DNA of 64,000 nt from Daphnia carinata (GCF_022539665.2 NC_081334.1:8650424-8714423), one strand, 5' to 3'; numbered from the stretch's first letter, positions 23,739-33,879 are shown. The notes: generated from the letters alone by a model not told the origin. Program-made: numbers and translations.

Positions 23739-24594
23739 TCCATCCAAAGTATTTCCGACGCCGTCGAGTCCGATTCCGTCCCTGATATTAGCACTCAAGT
23801 GCCTGAAGGAGAGGGCGTTGGACTTCCAGTCACACGACCCGAAAATTTGGGACCAGCTGAACCGGCTACTGAACGATTTCGGGCTGAAGGACCGCCCCCT
23901 GGGCAAACCGCAGTTGCTGACGGACGTGGAGACGCCAACAATATTCCTGAAATACTTAGCTGCGATTCAAGAAGTGAGGGCCAGCGGGCAGATAAAGCGG
24001 ACGACGCGGAAGGCGGATCAACAGGCGTTCGAGTTGACGATATCCTTTACGACGTATGCGAGGCAGTTTACGACGTTCCTGTTAGGACAAACGTACAGCA
24101 TAGAGGAACTGCAGACGCTCGTACCAGCGAAGGACACGACCCTCTTCGGCTTTGTGCCGAGAGCGACGACGCAAATCAGCGAGGAGGAGAGGTAATACGA
24201 GTTTCTGATCCTGGAAACGTTCGAATTCTCGATTCACCTAGAGCAAACTTTGCTGGAATTCCAGCTGACTCTTCTCACGGCCATACTAAACCTACTATCG
24301 TTCCTAAGGAAACTACAATCAATCACCAGCTTGGAATCACTGTTACCCGAACTGATACTCCTCGGGAACAGATTGTCCCACTTCCGGAAAGTGAAAAGAC
24401 CGTGCCACAAGCAGCTATCGGCCATCGTCAAAGACGTCCTCGCCCAGACTGCCAAACAATTGAAACAGTTGCTATCGTCCATTCGGGAAACCCAGGACGA
24501 GCTGGAGATCACCCCAACTTGTCCGACATCATCACAGCAGATAGACAAGCGCAAGACAGAACGACTACGATTCCGAAACCATCGATACCAATGA
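23683..24594 (+). pseudogene. G2 ORF0 (LHHLYHE protein), one nonsense codon
   Basis: Begins ATGGACGATCAC, 304 codons, interrupted by TAA at 24193-24195; the same frame continues to 24594. It is leucine-rich and strongly helical by eye. The N-terminal part has SLHHLYHEI, FTTYARQFTTFLLGQTYSIE and PAKDTTLFGF, all conserved in G1. The C-terminal part has heptad-like leucines (AKQLKQLLSSIRETQDELE). The length and helicity recall a capsid-like or coiled-coil assembly protein, but I see no diagnostic motif. A second frame (from 23799) stays open through this region and runs into gag; its apparent conservation could simply follow from conservation of ORF0. Confidence 0.55.
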
Positions 24595-24704
24595 CCGACA
24601 ACAATAGTGGCGAATCCCGGCCAGTTTCGAACCACATTCCGGGCGCCGCGCAATCTCACCATCACACGGCTCCAAACTCTCCTATAACTTTTTTTACCAA
24701 CAAT

Positions 24705-25983
24705 ATGGCTTACTCTTATTCCCCTACCAGGGCAGCTACGGTAAAGGATTTAAATGATTTACAAAACAACCAGCATACCTTTTCACGATTGCAATTACTT
24801 CCTTCCTTTTCCGGTAGTCCAATTACTCGCTTTGACTCTTGGCTAGAATCTTTTGAGAGTAGAGTTGATGGGGCAGGATGGTCTGAAGAAAAAATTATTC
24901 AGACGATGCGAGCAAAATTAACAGATAAAGCTTTTTCACTCATACAGATCTTAATTTAAAAACATCCTTACGACTATGGTTCCATTAAAACGGCTTTGCT
25001 CGATCACTTTCACGGGTATGAAAATGTTGATGTATACATTAAGAAATTAAAAAAAAGCTAAACGTAAACCTGGAGAAAAAATTGTAGATTATGCTCATCG
25101 TCTACAGGAAATTTTTAAAAAGGCATATCCTGATGGTTATATGGAAAAATCTTTCGCAGTTATTCTCATGCAGAAATTTATCGAAGGATTGGATTCAAAA
25201 TTGCAAGCTAAGGTCAGATATAAGGAATTCAAAGATTTTCACGAGCTCGTAGCAGCAACTCGCGTTTACACCGTTCGGCTGGAAGCCTTGGAAACAGACA
25301 ATGAGAAGCATGAATTTGTTAGGGCAATTGACGAATCATTTAGCACAAAAAATTCGGAATTAAAAGAACTTAAGCAAATGTTAAGTGACCAGAAAAAAAT
25401 TGTAAGCAGTGCCGTTGCCAATATTCGCCATAGCCATAAACAAGGGGATAATCCAAATTCGGATAAAGATGAGATTAAGGATGTTCTTCACGAACACATA
25501 CAGGCTGTTAAGCGACTCCAGCAAGATAGGAAAGATTATTCTCCGGCTACACCAGGCACTTCTTATAGGAAACAAGTTTCATTCCAATCGAATAACGCTA
25601 ATGAAGACAGAAACTGGAGGCCTCCCCAGCATCGTCCCAGTAATAATTATAATAATAATAATTATAATCCTAACCCTTACCAACACCAACTTTCTTGATT
25701 TCCAAACAGACCGACGCCAGTTGCGTCCTCTTTCTCGAGGCCACCTAGCAATTATAATAATACTAGGTCAGATCGGCAGATCATAACTTGTAATTTTTGT
25801 GGTTACCGCGGTCACACTCAGTCCAATTGTCGTCAATTTCAGCGTCACAATCCGGAACAAGCCCAGCCTCCAATCTGCTATTCCTGTCGAAAAATTGGGC
25901 ATAAGTCTAATATTTGTCCAAAATATAGGAATTCGCAAAGACCTAATATTCCAGGGCCCCCTCAACACCAGGGAAACCAGTAG
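24705..25983 (+). pseudogene. G2 gag
   Basis: ATG 24705 (MAYSYSPTRAATVKDLNDL). The retrotransposon gag domain starts LPSFSGSPITRFDSWLESFE. Two intact CX2CX4HX4C knuckles, CNFCGYRGHTQSNC (from 25789) and CYSCRKIGHKSNIC, show the nucleocapsid. Breaks: TAA near 24957, a 1-nt gain in an A-run near 25055, and TGA near 25698. Gag stops with TAG at 25981-25983, just after the slippery heptamer. Confidence 0.85.
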
Positions 25984-26013
25984 CTATCAACTGTAGCTTC
26001 GGGTCAGTTGATA
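25971..26013 (+). promoter_or_regulatory. G2 -1 programmed frameshift signal between gag and pol
   Basis: GGGAAAC (25971-25977) read as G GGA AAC in the gag frame. After a 7-nt spacer holding the gag stop comes a 9-bp perfect stem, TATCAACTG (25985-25993) / CAGTTGATA (26005-26013), with an 11-nt loop. Pol is open in the -1 frame from before the stop and has no ATG. G1 keeps all parts at 14832-14874. Confidence 0.88.
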
Positions 26014-29000
26014 ACGAGCCTCGTATTAAACCCCGACAAGTCGCAAAATTAACCACTATTACGAATGAATCGACCCCTAGAATTCCATTGAAAATTTTTC
26101 AGATCCCGTTACAAGCATTATTTGATACAGGCGCGTCTAAAAGTATTATCCATGAGAGATTATTTAATAAGTTACCCCCTAGAGGTCAGGTGATCTGCAG
26201 TCAGCTTGACTTCGATTTATATGATGTAGGGGAGAAGAAATTACATACGCTGGGAAGAGTTATTTTACCCGTACGATACGGAGAAACAGTTTTTGAGCAA
26301 GAATTAATTGTTACTAATGGTGTTTCTGAGGACTGTATCCTTGGATGGGATGCAATCCAGAAGCACGGATTTCGGCTTGACGGAGAAGCCAGGAGCATTT
26401 ACCTAGCGAGGGATGAGCAGGGATCAGCCATCTCTGAGGTACCCGACATGGCAGTTGCTACGGTCAAAAAGACGACGCTATTTCGTCAGACGTCGATAGT
26501 AGTTGCATCGCAAATGAAAGATTCATTTTCGTATGTCCCACAAAATACAGCGTTTATATTTACCCCAGCAAAAGATCTGCCAGCAGGCATTTATATCGAA
26601 GAATTTATCGGCAATGTATCGGGAGATGGAACTTATAAAACTTTGGTCGAGAATCATTCACTACATCAAATCAAAATTCCTAGAAACACTAAATTAGGCG
26701 TAATTGAAATAGTTGGGAATGTTATCGGAAAATTTTCTTTAGCGAATTAGAAGATAATCCTAAACCAGTAACTGAGCCAGTTTTAATCACAGAAGTAGAT
26801 TCCGAATTTCAAGAGCCGCTTTCAAAATTATTAGATGACTTTCACGACTTGTTCGCGTCCAAAGATTCAGAATTAGGAAACACCAACCTTATAAAACATA
26901 CGATTGATACACAAGGACGAGGCCCCATTCTACAACGCCCATACAGAGTAACAAATAACCAAAGGAAATTATTAGATGATAAAATTCAAGAAATGCTTGA
27001 TGCAGATGTAATCCAATATTCGCATTCTCAATGGGCTTCACCCGTGGTTTTAGTAGAAAAGAAGTGTGGAGAAGTAAGATTTTGTGTGGATTATAGGAAA
27101 TTAAATAGTATTACGAAAAAAGATTCGTTCCCTATGCCTAGGATAGACGAAACATTAGACAAATTATATGGAAAGAAGTTTTTCACAACCCTCGATTTAG
27201 CTTCAGGCTATTGGCAAATTCAAATTGATGATCCAGCTATCGAAAAAACAGCGTTTGTGGTAGAAAACAACCTCTACGAATTTAAACGTATGGCATTTGG
27301 CTTGTGCAATGCACCTGCCACATTCCAATGGCTAATGAATTACGTACTGAAAGACGTTTTAGGAAGTAAAGCATTAGCTTATTTGGATGATGTTATAATC
27401 TTTTCCGACACTTTCGAAGATCATTTACGTGATATTCGAGAAATTTTTGAATTATTACGGGATGCCAATCTGAAATTAAAACTCAAGAAATGCCAGTTTA
27501 TTAAACGCTCAGTAAATTATCTAGGTCACGTAATATCGACCGACGGCATTAAGCCTGATCCGAGCAAAATCGATAAAATAGTCAATTATAAAACACCGAC
27601 TTCAGTCGATGATGTCAGATCATTTCTCGGATTAGCTGGATACTACAGAAGATTTATTAAGGATTTTGGATCGATTGCCAAACCGTTAACTCGTTTAACT
27701 CATAAAGATCTTAGCAGGAAGCATTTTAGTTGGGGACCTGAGGAACAAGTTGCTTTCGAGAAATTGCGCAATTCTCTAGTAACGCCACCAGTTCTTGCTT
27801 ACCCCAATTTCAATGAAAAACTTATCCTTTTCACCGATGCCTGCGATTACGGCATTGGAGCAGTGCTCTCCCAAATTCGAAATGGCCAGGAACACCCCAT
27901 AGCTTACTCCAGTAGACAGTTAACAAAAGCAGAATCGAATTATAGTACGACAGAGAAGGAAGCCTTAGCAGTCGTAGATGCCATCAAGCATTTTAGGCAT
28001 TATCTATTGGATAAACCTTTTGAAATTATCAGTGACCACCGTCCCTTGCAATGGCTTAAAGAACAAAAGGATAATAATTGTAGATTAGGAAGATGGGCTA
28101 TACTATTGGCCGCAACGAATTATGAATTAAAATATAGGCCGGGACGTGTTCATCAAAACGCAGATTGCCTGTCACGCTTAAAAGTAGCTAGTATACAAAC
28201 AAGTAGGAATATTACCTTAATTTGCGAGAAACAATTAGAAGACGACCTTTGCATAGCCATTCGCAATTATTTAGATAACGGAGAACTTGAGGAATCTATT
28301 CTTCAATCTAAACCAGATTGGGTTAAGGAAATTGATTATTTTGAAGTTATTGATGGTACACTTTACCGGCATGTGCTGCCATCTGCCGGTAGCAAAAGAA
28401 ACGAAACCAACCATCAGTTAGTCTTGCCTGCATCGCTACGCCATCTAGTGCTCAAAGAACTACATGACGCACCGATGGGCGGACATTTAGCTTTTTATAA
28501 AACCTATTCGAAAATAAAGAATCATTATTATTGGCCAAATATGAGAAAGGAAATTAAAGAATACTGCCAGGCTTGTGAGGTGTGCACCGCCAACACTTCT
28601 TCAACATATAGGGCAGTGTTGCATCCTCATGAAATAGCAAAAGCTCCTTTCCAAGTCATTGGGATGGACTTTTTGGGCCCAAATTATGCCAATTTCACCT
28701 AATGGGGATAGTTATATTTTAGTCATTACCGATTATTTTAGCCGGTGGGTAGAAGCTGTTGCGTTAAGGGATCAAACAGCACAGACAACAGCAGAATGTG
28801 TATATAAAACAATTATAGTTAGGCATGGTATGCCTAAAGCTATTCTTTCTGATCGTGGAACCAATTACACATCGAAGCTATTTCGTTATTTCTGTAAAAA
28901 ATTAAAAATTGATCAAAAATTAACTACTGCTTATAATCCAGCAATGGAGAAACTGAAAGATTTAATCGAACATTAACAACAATGTTGAGAAAGGAATTAC

Positions 29001-30007
29001 AAGATGGAGAGCATGAGAATTGGGAAGATATGCTGGATGATGTTTTGTTTGCTTACCGTAGTTCTGTCCATTCTTCGACATGTGAGACCCCATAATATTT
29101 CCTGCACGGTAGAGATCCTAATATTCCTATTAATGAGTTCCTTGACGCCTCCCCTAGAACGTTTACCTCCGCATCAGATTACGTAGGTAATTTATCTGAA
29201 CGCTTGCGTTATAGTTTCCAACGCGTCCGTGAGGAGAGTGAAAATGCAAGGGAGCGCCAGAGAGAACAATATAATAAAAGAGCAAATGTCAAACAGTATA
29301 TGGTAGGAGATAAAGTATTATTAGATATTAGGGTAGTTGAAGAGGGCGATAGTAGGAAATTTACCTCTAAATATAAAGGTCCTTATAGAGTTGTAAAAGT
29401 TTATTCCAACAACACAGTTGATATTGCTGATAATTCCTACATTTGTCAACGAACTCACATTAACAGACTTAAGCCCTTATACGAAACAATGTTATGGAAA
29501 GACGAACCTTGCCCGCCTATCGAGACGCCTTCGAAGTTCGAAAATCGATTTCGTAAGTCGATTTCAACCCGAACAACAGACATTGTGGGGAATATTGAGC
29601 AACACATGAGAGAATTGGAAAACATGGAATTGGAACCTTTGGAAATGGAGAATGTGGGTATGGAAGCAAGAGCCGCAGAAAACGCGGATGTGGAAAGCGC
29701 GGAACCCGAAACGGTGGAATTGGAGTCAGCGGAGTTATAAGTGGCCGCCAACCAAAACAATAAACAACATTCTCCTTTAGTCAGCAAAACCCAAGAAATA
29801 TAAAATTCAGACGATAATAAGTCGGCTTTTGATGACATGTGCAACACCACAACAATTCACGGAAACAACGCAGCTGCAATAATAAATCCTGAATCTGATG
29901 CTCGACAGGTGGCGCCTGCCATCAATCAGCCAAAAATATTGCCACCCCAACATGCTACCGGACGCCCGCAAAGAAACCGAAGACTACCAATACGCTTTAG
30001 AAATTAG
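25985..30007 (+). pseudogene. G2 pol: protease, RT, RNase H, integrase
   Basis: The protease has LFDTGASKSIIH (about 26110). A long open stretch (26849-28702) holds RT with VDYRKLN, LDLASGYWQI and ALAYLDDVIIF, RNase H with ILFTDACDYGIGAVLS, the RPGRVHQNADCLSRL tether, and the integrase HHCC finger (HLAFYKTY... CQACEVC). The DDE core follows: GMDFLGP, ILSDRGTNY; the third acidic site is lost through a small deletion near 28940. The C-terminal domain (29204-29740) ends in an acidic EN-V/ME repeat tail and GRPQRNRRLPIRF with stop TAG 30005-30007. Breaks: frameshifts near 26740, 28680, 28940; stops at 29093, 29738, 29801. It was expressed by -1 frameshift as a gag-pol fusion. Confidence 0.88.
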
Positions 30008-30009
30008 AA

Positions 30010-30198
30010 GTGCTTATTTCGAAACAAAGTCAGCGATCACATAACAAACTCATTGTGTATTTAACAGCTGGAAATTTTAAGGAGGCTTCACAACATTTTC
30101 AACACTTGTTGAGTTCAGTCAACCCAAACTGCGCTCCCAGTTCATTCGGTTACCCCAGTATTAAAAAAAGTAACAGTAAGAACAAACAATGGATTTAA
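30010..30198 (+). CDS. Small G2 ORF with a third copy of the helical motif (uncertain)
   Basis: A frame after pol contains LTAGNFKEASQHFQHLLSSV then NPNCAPSSFGYP. Its spacing parallels SEDWGKAVNTLKRILDLDPGKRHPPLF in ORF A. It has no ATG near the start (the first codon read is not ATG) and may be the decayed end of a longer protein. It overlaps the ORF A start by a few bases. Confidence 0.3.
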   Translation: MLISKQSQRSHNKLIVYLTAGNFKEASQHFQHLLSSVNPNCAPSSFGYPSIKKSNSKNKQWI

Positions 30199-30623
30199 GT
30201 ACCAACTACGGCAGCCACCAGAGCCAATCGGTCGATCCGTGGCTAAGTACCAACGAGCAAGCCGAGAAAGTGTTGGTGCCAATGGTCGCCATTCCAATCT
30301 ACGATGATTGGGCACCTGTGCCGGAAAAGTCTAACGACGTCGTTGCCCAGACGTCGCTTTCCCCGGAAAGTATCGGCCAGGACTCGTGGGAGATCGAGCG
30401 ACAGCGTTACGACCGCCGCATCGCGGAAAGGACCGCCGCACTGACTCGTCAGCTCAACGCGGATCTCTTTTCCGAAGATTGGGGAAAAGCTGTCAACACT
30501 CTTAAGCGTATTCTGGACTTGGACCCCGGGAAGCGCCACCCTCCCTTATTCGACTGGACATCGGACCAGTGGGACACAGGTCGAAAAAGGCAGAGGCGCG
30601 ACCCCACCACCTTCGAGAATTAA
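30189..30623 (+). CDS. G2 accessory ORF A, 144 aa (ILDLDP family)
   Basis: Intact from ATG 30189. Polar N-terminus (MDLSTNYGSHQSQS), then a helical region WEIERQRYDRRIAERTAALT, LNADLFSEDWGKAVNTLKRI, LDLDPGKRHPPLFDW, and a basic end (GRKRQRRD) that could be a nuclear localisation signal. There are no cysteine motifs and no membrane segment. The G1 homologue is at 2106-2560. I know no family for it. Retention of this frame while pol decays could reflect short age or constraint. AATAAA follows at 30788. Confidence 0.6.
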   Translation: MDLSTNYGSHQSQSVDPWLSTNEQAEKVLVPMVAIPIYDDWAPVPEKSNDVVAQTSLSPESIGQDSWEIERQRYDRRIAERTAALTRQLNADLFSEDWGKAVNTLKRILDLDPGKRHPPLFDWTSDQWDTGRKRQRRDPTTFEN

Positions 30624-30787
30624 AACAGCGAGAAAAGAACCGGATCGGAAAAGGACCACCACAAAAAGAGAAAAAAAATTTTACTTACCTTATTTACTCT
30701 CACCCCAGTGGGAACATGTGTTTAGTCCCCATAGAATAGGACCCTATCCCCAATCTTGTTTCCCCCTTCTCCTATATTCTCTACTCA

Positions 30788-30793
30788 AATAAA
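30788..30793 (+). terminator. AATAAA signal downstream of accessory ORF A
   Basis: AATAAA about 165 bp after the ORF A stop, in an otherwise non-coding AT-rich stretch. It could end a transcript of pol/ORF A. Chance occurrence is quite possible. Confidence 0.3.
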
Positions 30794-30963
30794 CGCAGTA
30801 GGATGCATGAAAACTCCGCCGACTTTTCATTATTATTACGATTTAAGGCGAAATTTAAGGAAAGAGACGCTATGAAACAGGAAAATGAAAAAAGGAAATA
30901 TAGGATAGAAAGAAAACCAAGAAAATAAAAGTTAACATATCGATTTAGGGATATTTCAAAACA

Positions 30964-31008
30964 GCTGGGGCAAGGCTTGAACCTAAGACCCTCAAAACCT
31001 TCCCCAAC
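30964..31008 (-). other. tRNA-like sequence antisense to G2 (short)
   Basis: On the minus strand GGTTCAAGCC (30983-30974) is a good B box, preceded by GGGTCTTA. The ends TGGGG/CCCCA pair. The A-box half is missing. Confidence 0.4.
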
Positions 31009-31065
31009 TTTAAATTTTTAGGGAACAAAGAAAAAGAAATATTCCAATTTAAGGTTTTGTGATGA

Positions 31066-31130
31066 CGGCTGAGCCGAGGCTCTATCCCGAGACTCCCGGG
31101 TGGTGGTCGAGGGCTGTGTCGCTATGGCGT
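31066..31130 (-). other. tRNA-like sequence antisense to G2 (degenerate)
   Basis: The minus strand carries CCCGGGAGTCTCGGGATAGAGCC, which holds the shared CGGGAGTCT core and a poor B box. Weaker than its neighbours; assigned by the shared core and location. Confidence 0.3.
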
Positions 31131-31300
31131 CTAGACATATGTCTACGCTGCCTTAAATACCAAAGCAATTTCAAGCCAAACCAGAGAAAAAAAATTTTGT
31201 TTTAAATATTTAATAATAATTAAAACACAGTAGAATGATTGTGAATTGGTTAACCTCCACAACTCTTGAGGAAGCCACCAGTTAATCTTAAGTCAAGGTC

Positions 31301-31366
31301 ACGGTGTGATTCGAATCTAAGACTCCCGAGTCACAGTCCGAAGCTATAACATTGTGCCATACGGCA
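31301..31366 (-). other. tRNA-like sequence antisense to G2
   Basis: Minus strand: A-box-like TGGCACAATGTTATAGC (31359-31343), core GACTCGGGAGTC (31332-31321) and perfect B-box core GATTCGAATC (31317-31308). Spacing between the boxes is tRNA-like. The core is identical to the one at 1731-1742 in G1. Confidence 0.55.
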
Positions 31367-31708
31367 TATGATCTTATCCCGAATCTCCCGTAAGTTGATA
31401 TCTCTATCTCGCATAAGTAACCGCTCTCGCTTGTGGAAGCACAACACTTCGTCACTCTTCTTTCACTTTTCTTCTTTCCCTTTCTACAATTAATAAATGG
31501 TAGTAAAATAACTGTAAAAGGAATGGAAGAAAAAAACGAGCCGCAGTGCGCCCTTGGAAAACGCTATCCGACCCTCCACAGCAATAAATAATTTCCCCCT
31601 CAAGACTACGTCGAGAAACGGACACCTGTTAAAACAATCGAGTGACGCCTCAAGTGACTTAGTGTTGAACTCGAACTCTTAAGAAAAAGAAAATAATGAA
31701 GCCGAAGA

Positions 31709-31716
31709 ACTATAAA
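31709..31716 (+). promoter_or_regulatory. TATA box upstream of G2 accessory ORF B
   Basis: CTATAAATGGGG, about 125 nt before ATG 31838, with no intervening ATG. Matches the position of TATATAAG before the homologous ORF in G1. Confidence 0.45.
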
Positions 31717-31837
31717 TGGGGGGTTTTGCTATACAAGTCAACGCGTCTCGAACGCTGAACCTTCACCTTCGTTTCATCAACGTTGCTGACCGTTAGTTCT
31801 ACCCCATCTGTCAACGGCGAACCAACGACTTCTCAGG

Positions 31838-32284
31838 ATGGCCGAAAACAGCTCACGGCGACCACCTTCACCCCTTTTCAAGCGATTTCGCCGGGACAGC
31901 AAAACCGGAAATTTCGTGGTGGTGATGGAAGTCACCAGCACCTCTTCGACAGTAGAGGAGAGGGACCAGGCCGTGCGAGAAGCCCTAGACCACCGAAGCC
32001 CGTCCGGAGCAAGCGTGCGGAATCTCCGGCACCATCTCCAAAATCGCTGGAGAATCGCCAGCTTAACAAGCGCTCGGACGGACGAACTCGTTTGGCTCAT
32101 TGAACAAGGAGAATGGCAACGAGCCACCGAAGTCTTTGCTTCAATCCTCGACTTGGACCCGGAAACCCGCCCCCAAACCGCCACCAGAAGAAAATTAAAT
32201 GCTATCCTGTGTTGTACCCCAAAATGTCTCTGCGTGCTGTCAACTATTTACTATTCAACACTATATCCAGTTCAAAATTTTTAA
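31838..32284 (+). CDS. G2 accessory ORF B, 148 aa (MAEN ORF)
   Basis: Intact from ATG (MAENSSRRPPSP). Basic Arg/Lys/Phe-rich N-terminus, then a Thr/Ser-rich stretch, a helical region, and EQGEWQRATEVFASI then LDLDPETRP. It shares MAEN and the W..A...F..ILDLDP motif with the G1 ORF at 552-1001, but the middle parts have diverged almost completely. The last ~30 residues after the motif are cysteine-rich and may be readthrough into former non-coding sequence. A TATA box lies upstream and B2 is inserted downstream. Unknown function. Confidence 0.5.
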   Translation: MAENSSRRPPSPLFKRFRRDSKTGNFVVVMEVTSTSSTVEERDQAVREALDHRSPSGASVRNLRHHLQNRWRIASLTSARTDELVWLIEQGEWQRATEVFASILDLDPETRPQTATRRKLNAILCCTPKCLCVLSTIYYSTLYPVQNF

Positions 32285-32784
32285 AACAAACCCGCGCTTA
32301 TCTTTAATAAGCTGCTTCGTGTTAGGATAGGGAAACGAAAATAAAAAAAGTGGTAAAGGAAAGGGAAAGGGCATTCCCGTAGCGGTGCGTAGAAAATATA
32401 TAGATAATATTCCCCGCGTTAGCTCCTACTCTAAGACACAGTTTCTAAAACTCCCCTCTAGGCTTCTTTCATCTTCTTCTGTCTCCTTTTCTTCTTCGCT
32501 TCTCAATTCCTTCTTTTCGATAAGTTCTATTTTCTTCCCTTTTTATTTGTTCTTCACACAAGTATACGAAACAAAAGGCATAAGTCCCCCCAAAAAATTT
32601 TATTTTCCACCAGCAACCCACCTATTTTACCCAACCCTTATGTCTAAGACAAATGTCCCTTGTCTCGCAGAAGCCGTTTTCTTTTCCCTCCAGATGTTCG
32701 TTCCCCTTTTTAGCGCCATTTTGTTTCTTTCCCCCTACCATTTCTCATGTGTTGGACTTAGACAATAAAAATTTAAATTTCACG
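32285..32784. other. G2 non-coding spacer up to the B2 insertion
   Basis: Pyrimidine-rich on the plus strand; the ORFs here are low-complexity Phe/Ser/Leu runs and not credible. It ends at the target duplication TCGTT (32785-32789). Confidence 0.5.
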
Positions 32785-32789
32785 TCGTT

Positions 32790-33146
32790 TGTTACTGACT
32801 CCCGTGCGTGAGTCGTAACAGAGAGAGGATGATGATGATAGATGATGGTGAATGAAAATGAAGGTGAAGTAAAACAAAATGCTTTATTGCTGTACCACGC
32901 TTGATTTGAGAGGACAAAGGGAAGAAAAAACAAACTGAGTCGGGACTTTAAACTAGGCTGCACAGAAAACGACGTGACAAACGAGACGGGGAAAAGCTAG
33001 TGACAACTTGTCTGGGTGGCAAAGATTACGATACTACCCCTTTCCCATGGAAAGGGGTAAAAGGAAAACAAAAAATGGGCACAAAAATACTAGGCAGGCC
33101 CGTGCCCCCTACAGCCCTGCCCGCGAGGGCAGCACCGTAGGTGACA
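32790..33146 (-). repeat. B2 3' LTR
   Basis: 357 bp, TGTCACC...GTAACA on the minus strand. AATAAA at 32888-32883 is the likely polyadenylation signal. The outer ends match B1 and B3, while the middle is diverged. Confidence 0.94.
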
Positions 33147-33228
33147 GCGGGACCCACCGTTACAACAGGTGCATAAAACAAACATAAATGACATACTTCC
33201 AACGTACAACACATGATACCGACTAAAT

Positions 33229-33879
33229 TTAGTGGCTGGGAAGATCCTTGTAAGTCTTCTTGGTGCCGCACAGGATCTGGTGATGATCACGGGTGTGGCA
33301 CAACCCGCACTGACGAGGATGGGAACAATCGAGGAGCCTTACGTGCCCAGCTACGGCAGTCGGCACGAAACAGCCAAAACACCGGCGTTGCTGGAAAAGT
33401 AGCTCCAACCGGTCTTGGTTCGTGAGGAGCATGAAGTCTTCGCAGCTGGAAACCATCTTCTTGCAGGGTGTTGGTCCAGCGACGTGCGACTTTAAGAAGC
33501 ACGGGATGTTAGGGGTGTGCAAGGGGATGATGTACGTCGGACGTTCTGGAGTGGCGACCGGTGTGGATACCTGTGCCTCGGCCACCTTCTCACGATCCCT
33601 GCGTAAGAGGGACCCGATGTACGAGCTCATCAAGGCTTCCCTCTCACTTTTAAAGTGAACGTGCACGTTCACTAAGTCTTCTTGCCTCTTCTCCAGCTCT
33701 TCATCGATACGTAGGACTGCGAGTTGGGCCTTATACACATGGTCGACGGCTTCCTTTTTCCCTCTCAAAAGGTCTTCTATGACTTCTTTTAAGTTGGTGA
33801 CGCACTCATCTTCACGTTCACGGCTCACTTTCAGCTTGTCTTTGACGGATGCCACGGATGGGAGAGGATTCTCGGCCAT
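33229..33879 (-). CDS. B2 ORF3: 216-aa coiled-coil + Cys/His protein
   Basis: ATG at 33877-33879 (MAENPLPSVASV). Residues 12-100 are charged and heptad-like (VKDKLKVSREREDECVTNL), probably a coiled coil. Residues 127-146 carry C127, C139 and C146. Residues 167-204 have CX2C (167,170), H179, C185, then CX2C (191,194), H199/H200 and C204. That order resembles the Cys/His segment of the gag in the same element (CLLCLTGKHERKEC... HPTLLH). It has no signal peptide or membrane segment, so it is not an envelope protein. It sits after pol and before the 3' LTR and is present in all three family members. A duplicated or captured gag-like nucleic-acid-binding protein is my reading. Confidence 0.75.
   Translation of the reverse strand: MAENPLPSVASVKDKLKVSREREDECVTNLKEVIEDLLRGKKEAVDHVYKAQLAVLRIDEELEKRQEDLVNVHVHFKSEREALMSSYIGSLLRRDREKVAEAQVSTPVATPERPTYIIPLHTPNIPCFLKSHVAGPTPCKKMVSSCEDFMLLTNQDRLELLFQQRRCFGCFVPTAVAGHVRLLDCSHPRQCGLCHTRDHHQILCGTKKTYKDLPSH

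Noticed and set aside
23799-24959. 386-aa ORF as a separate gene
   Set aside because: No ATG start; it is the alternate frame of ORF0 joined to the gag start. The apparent similarity to G1 in this frame follows from the nucleotide similarity.
32385-32768. 127-aa Ser/Phe/Leu-rich ORF
   Set aside because: Low-complexity translation of pyrimidine-rich DNA, with no counterpart found in G1.
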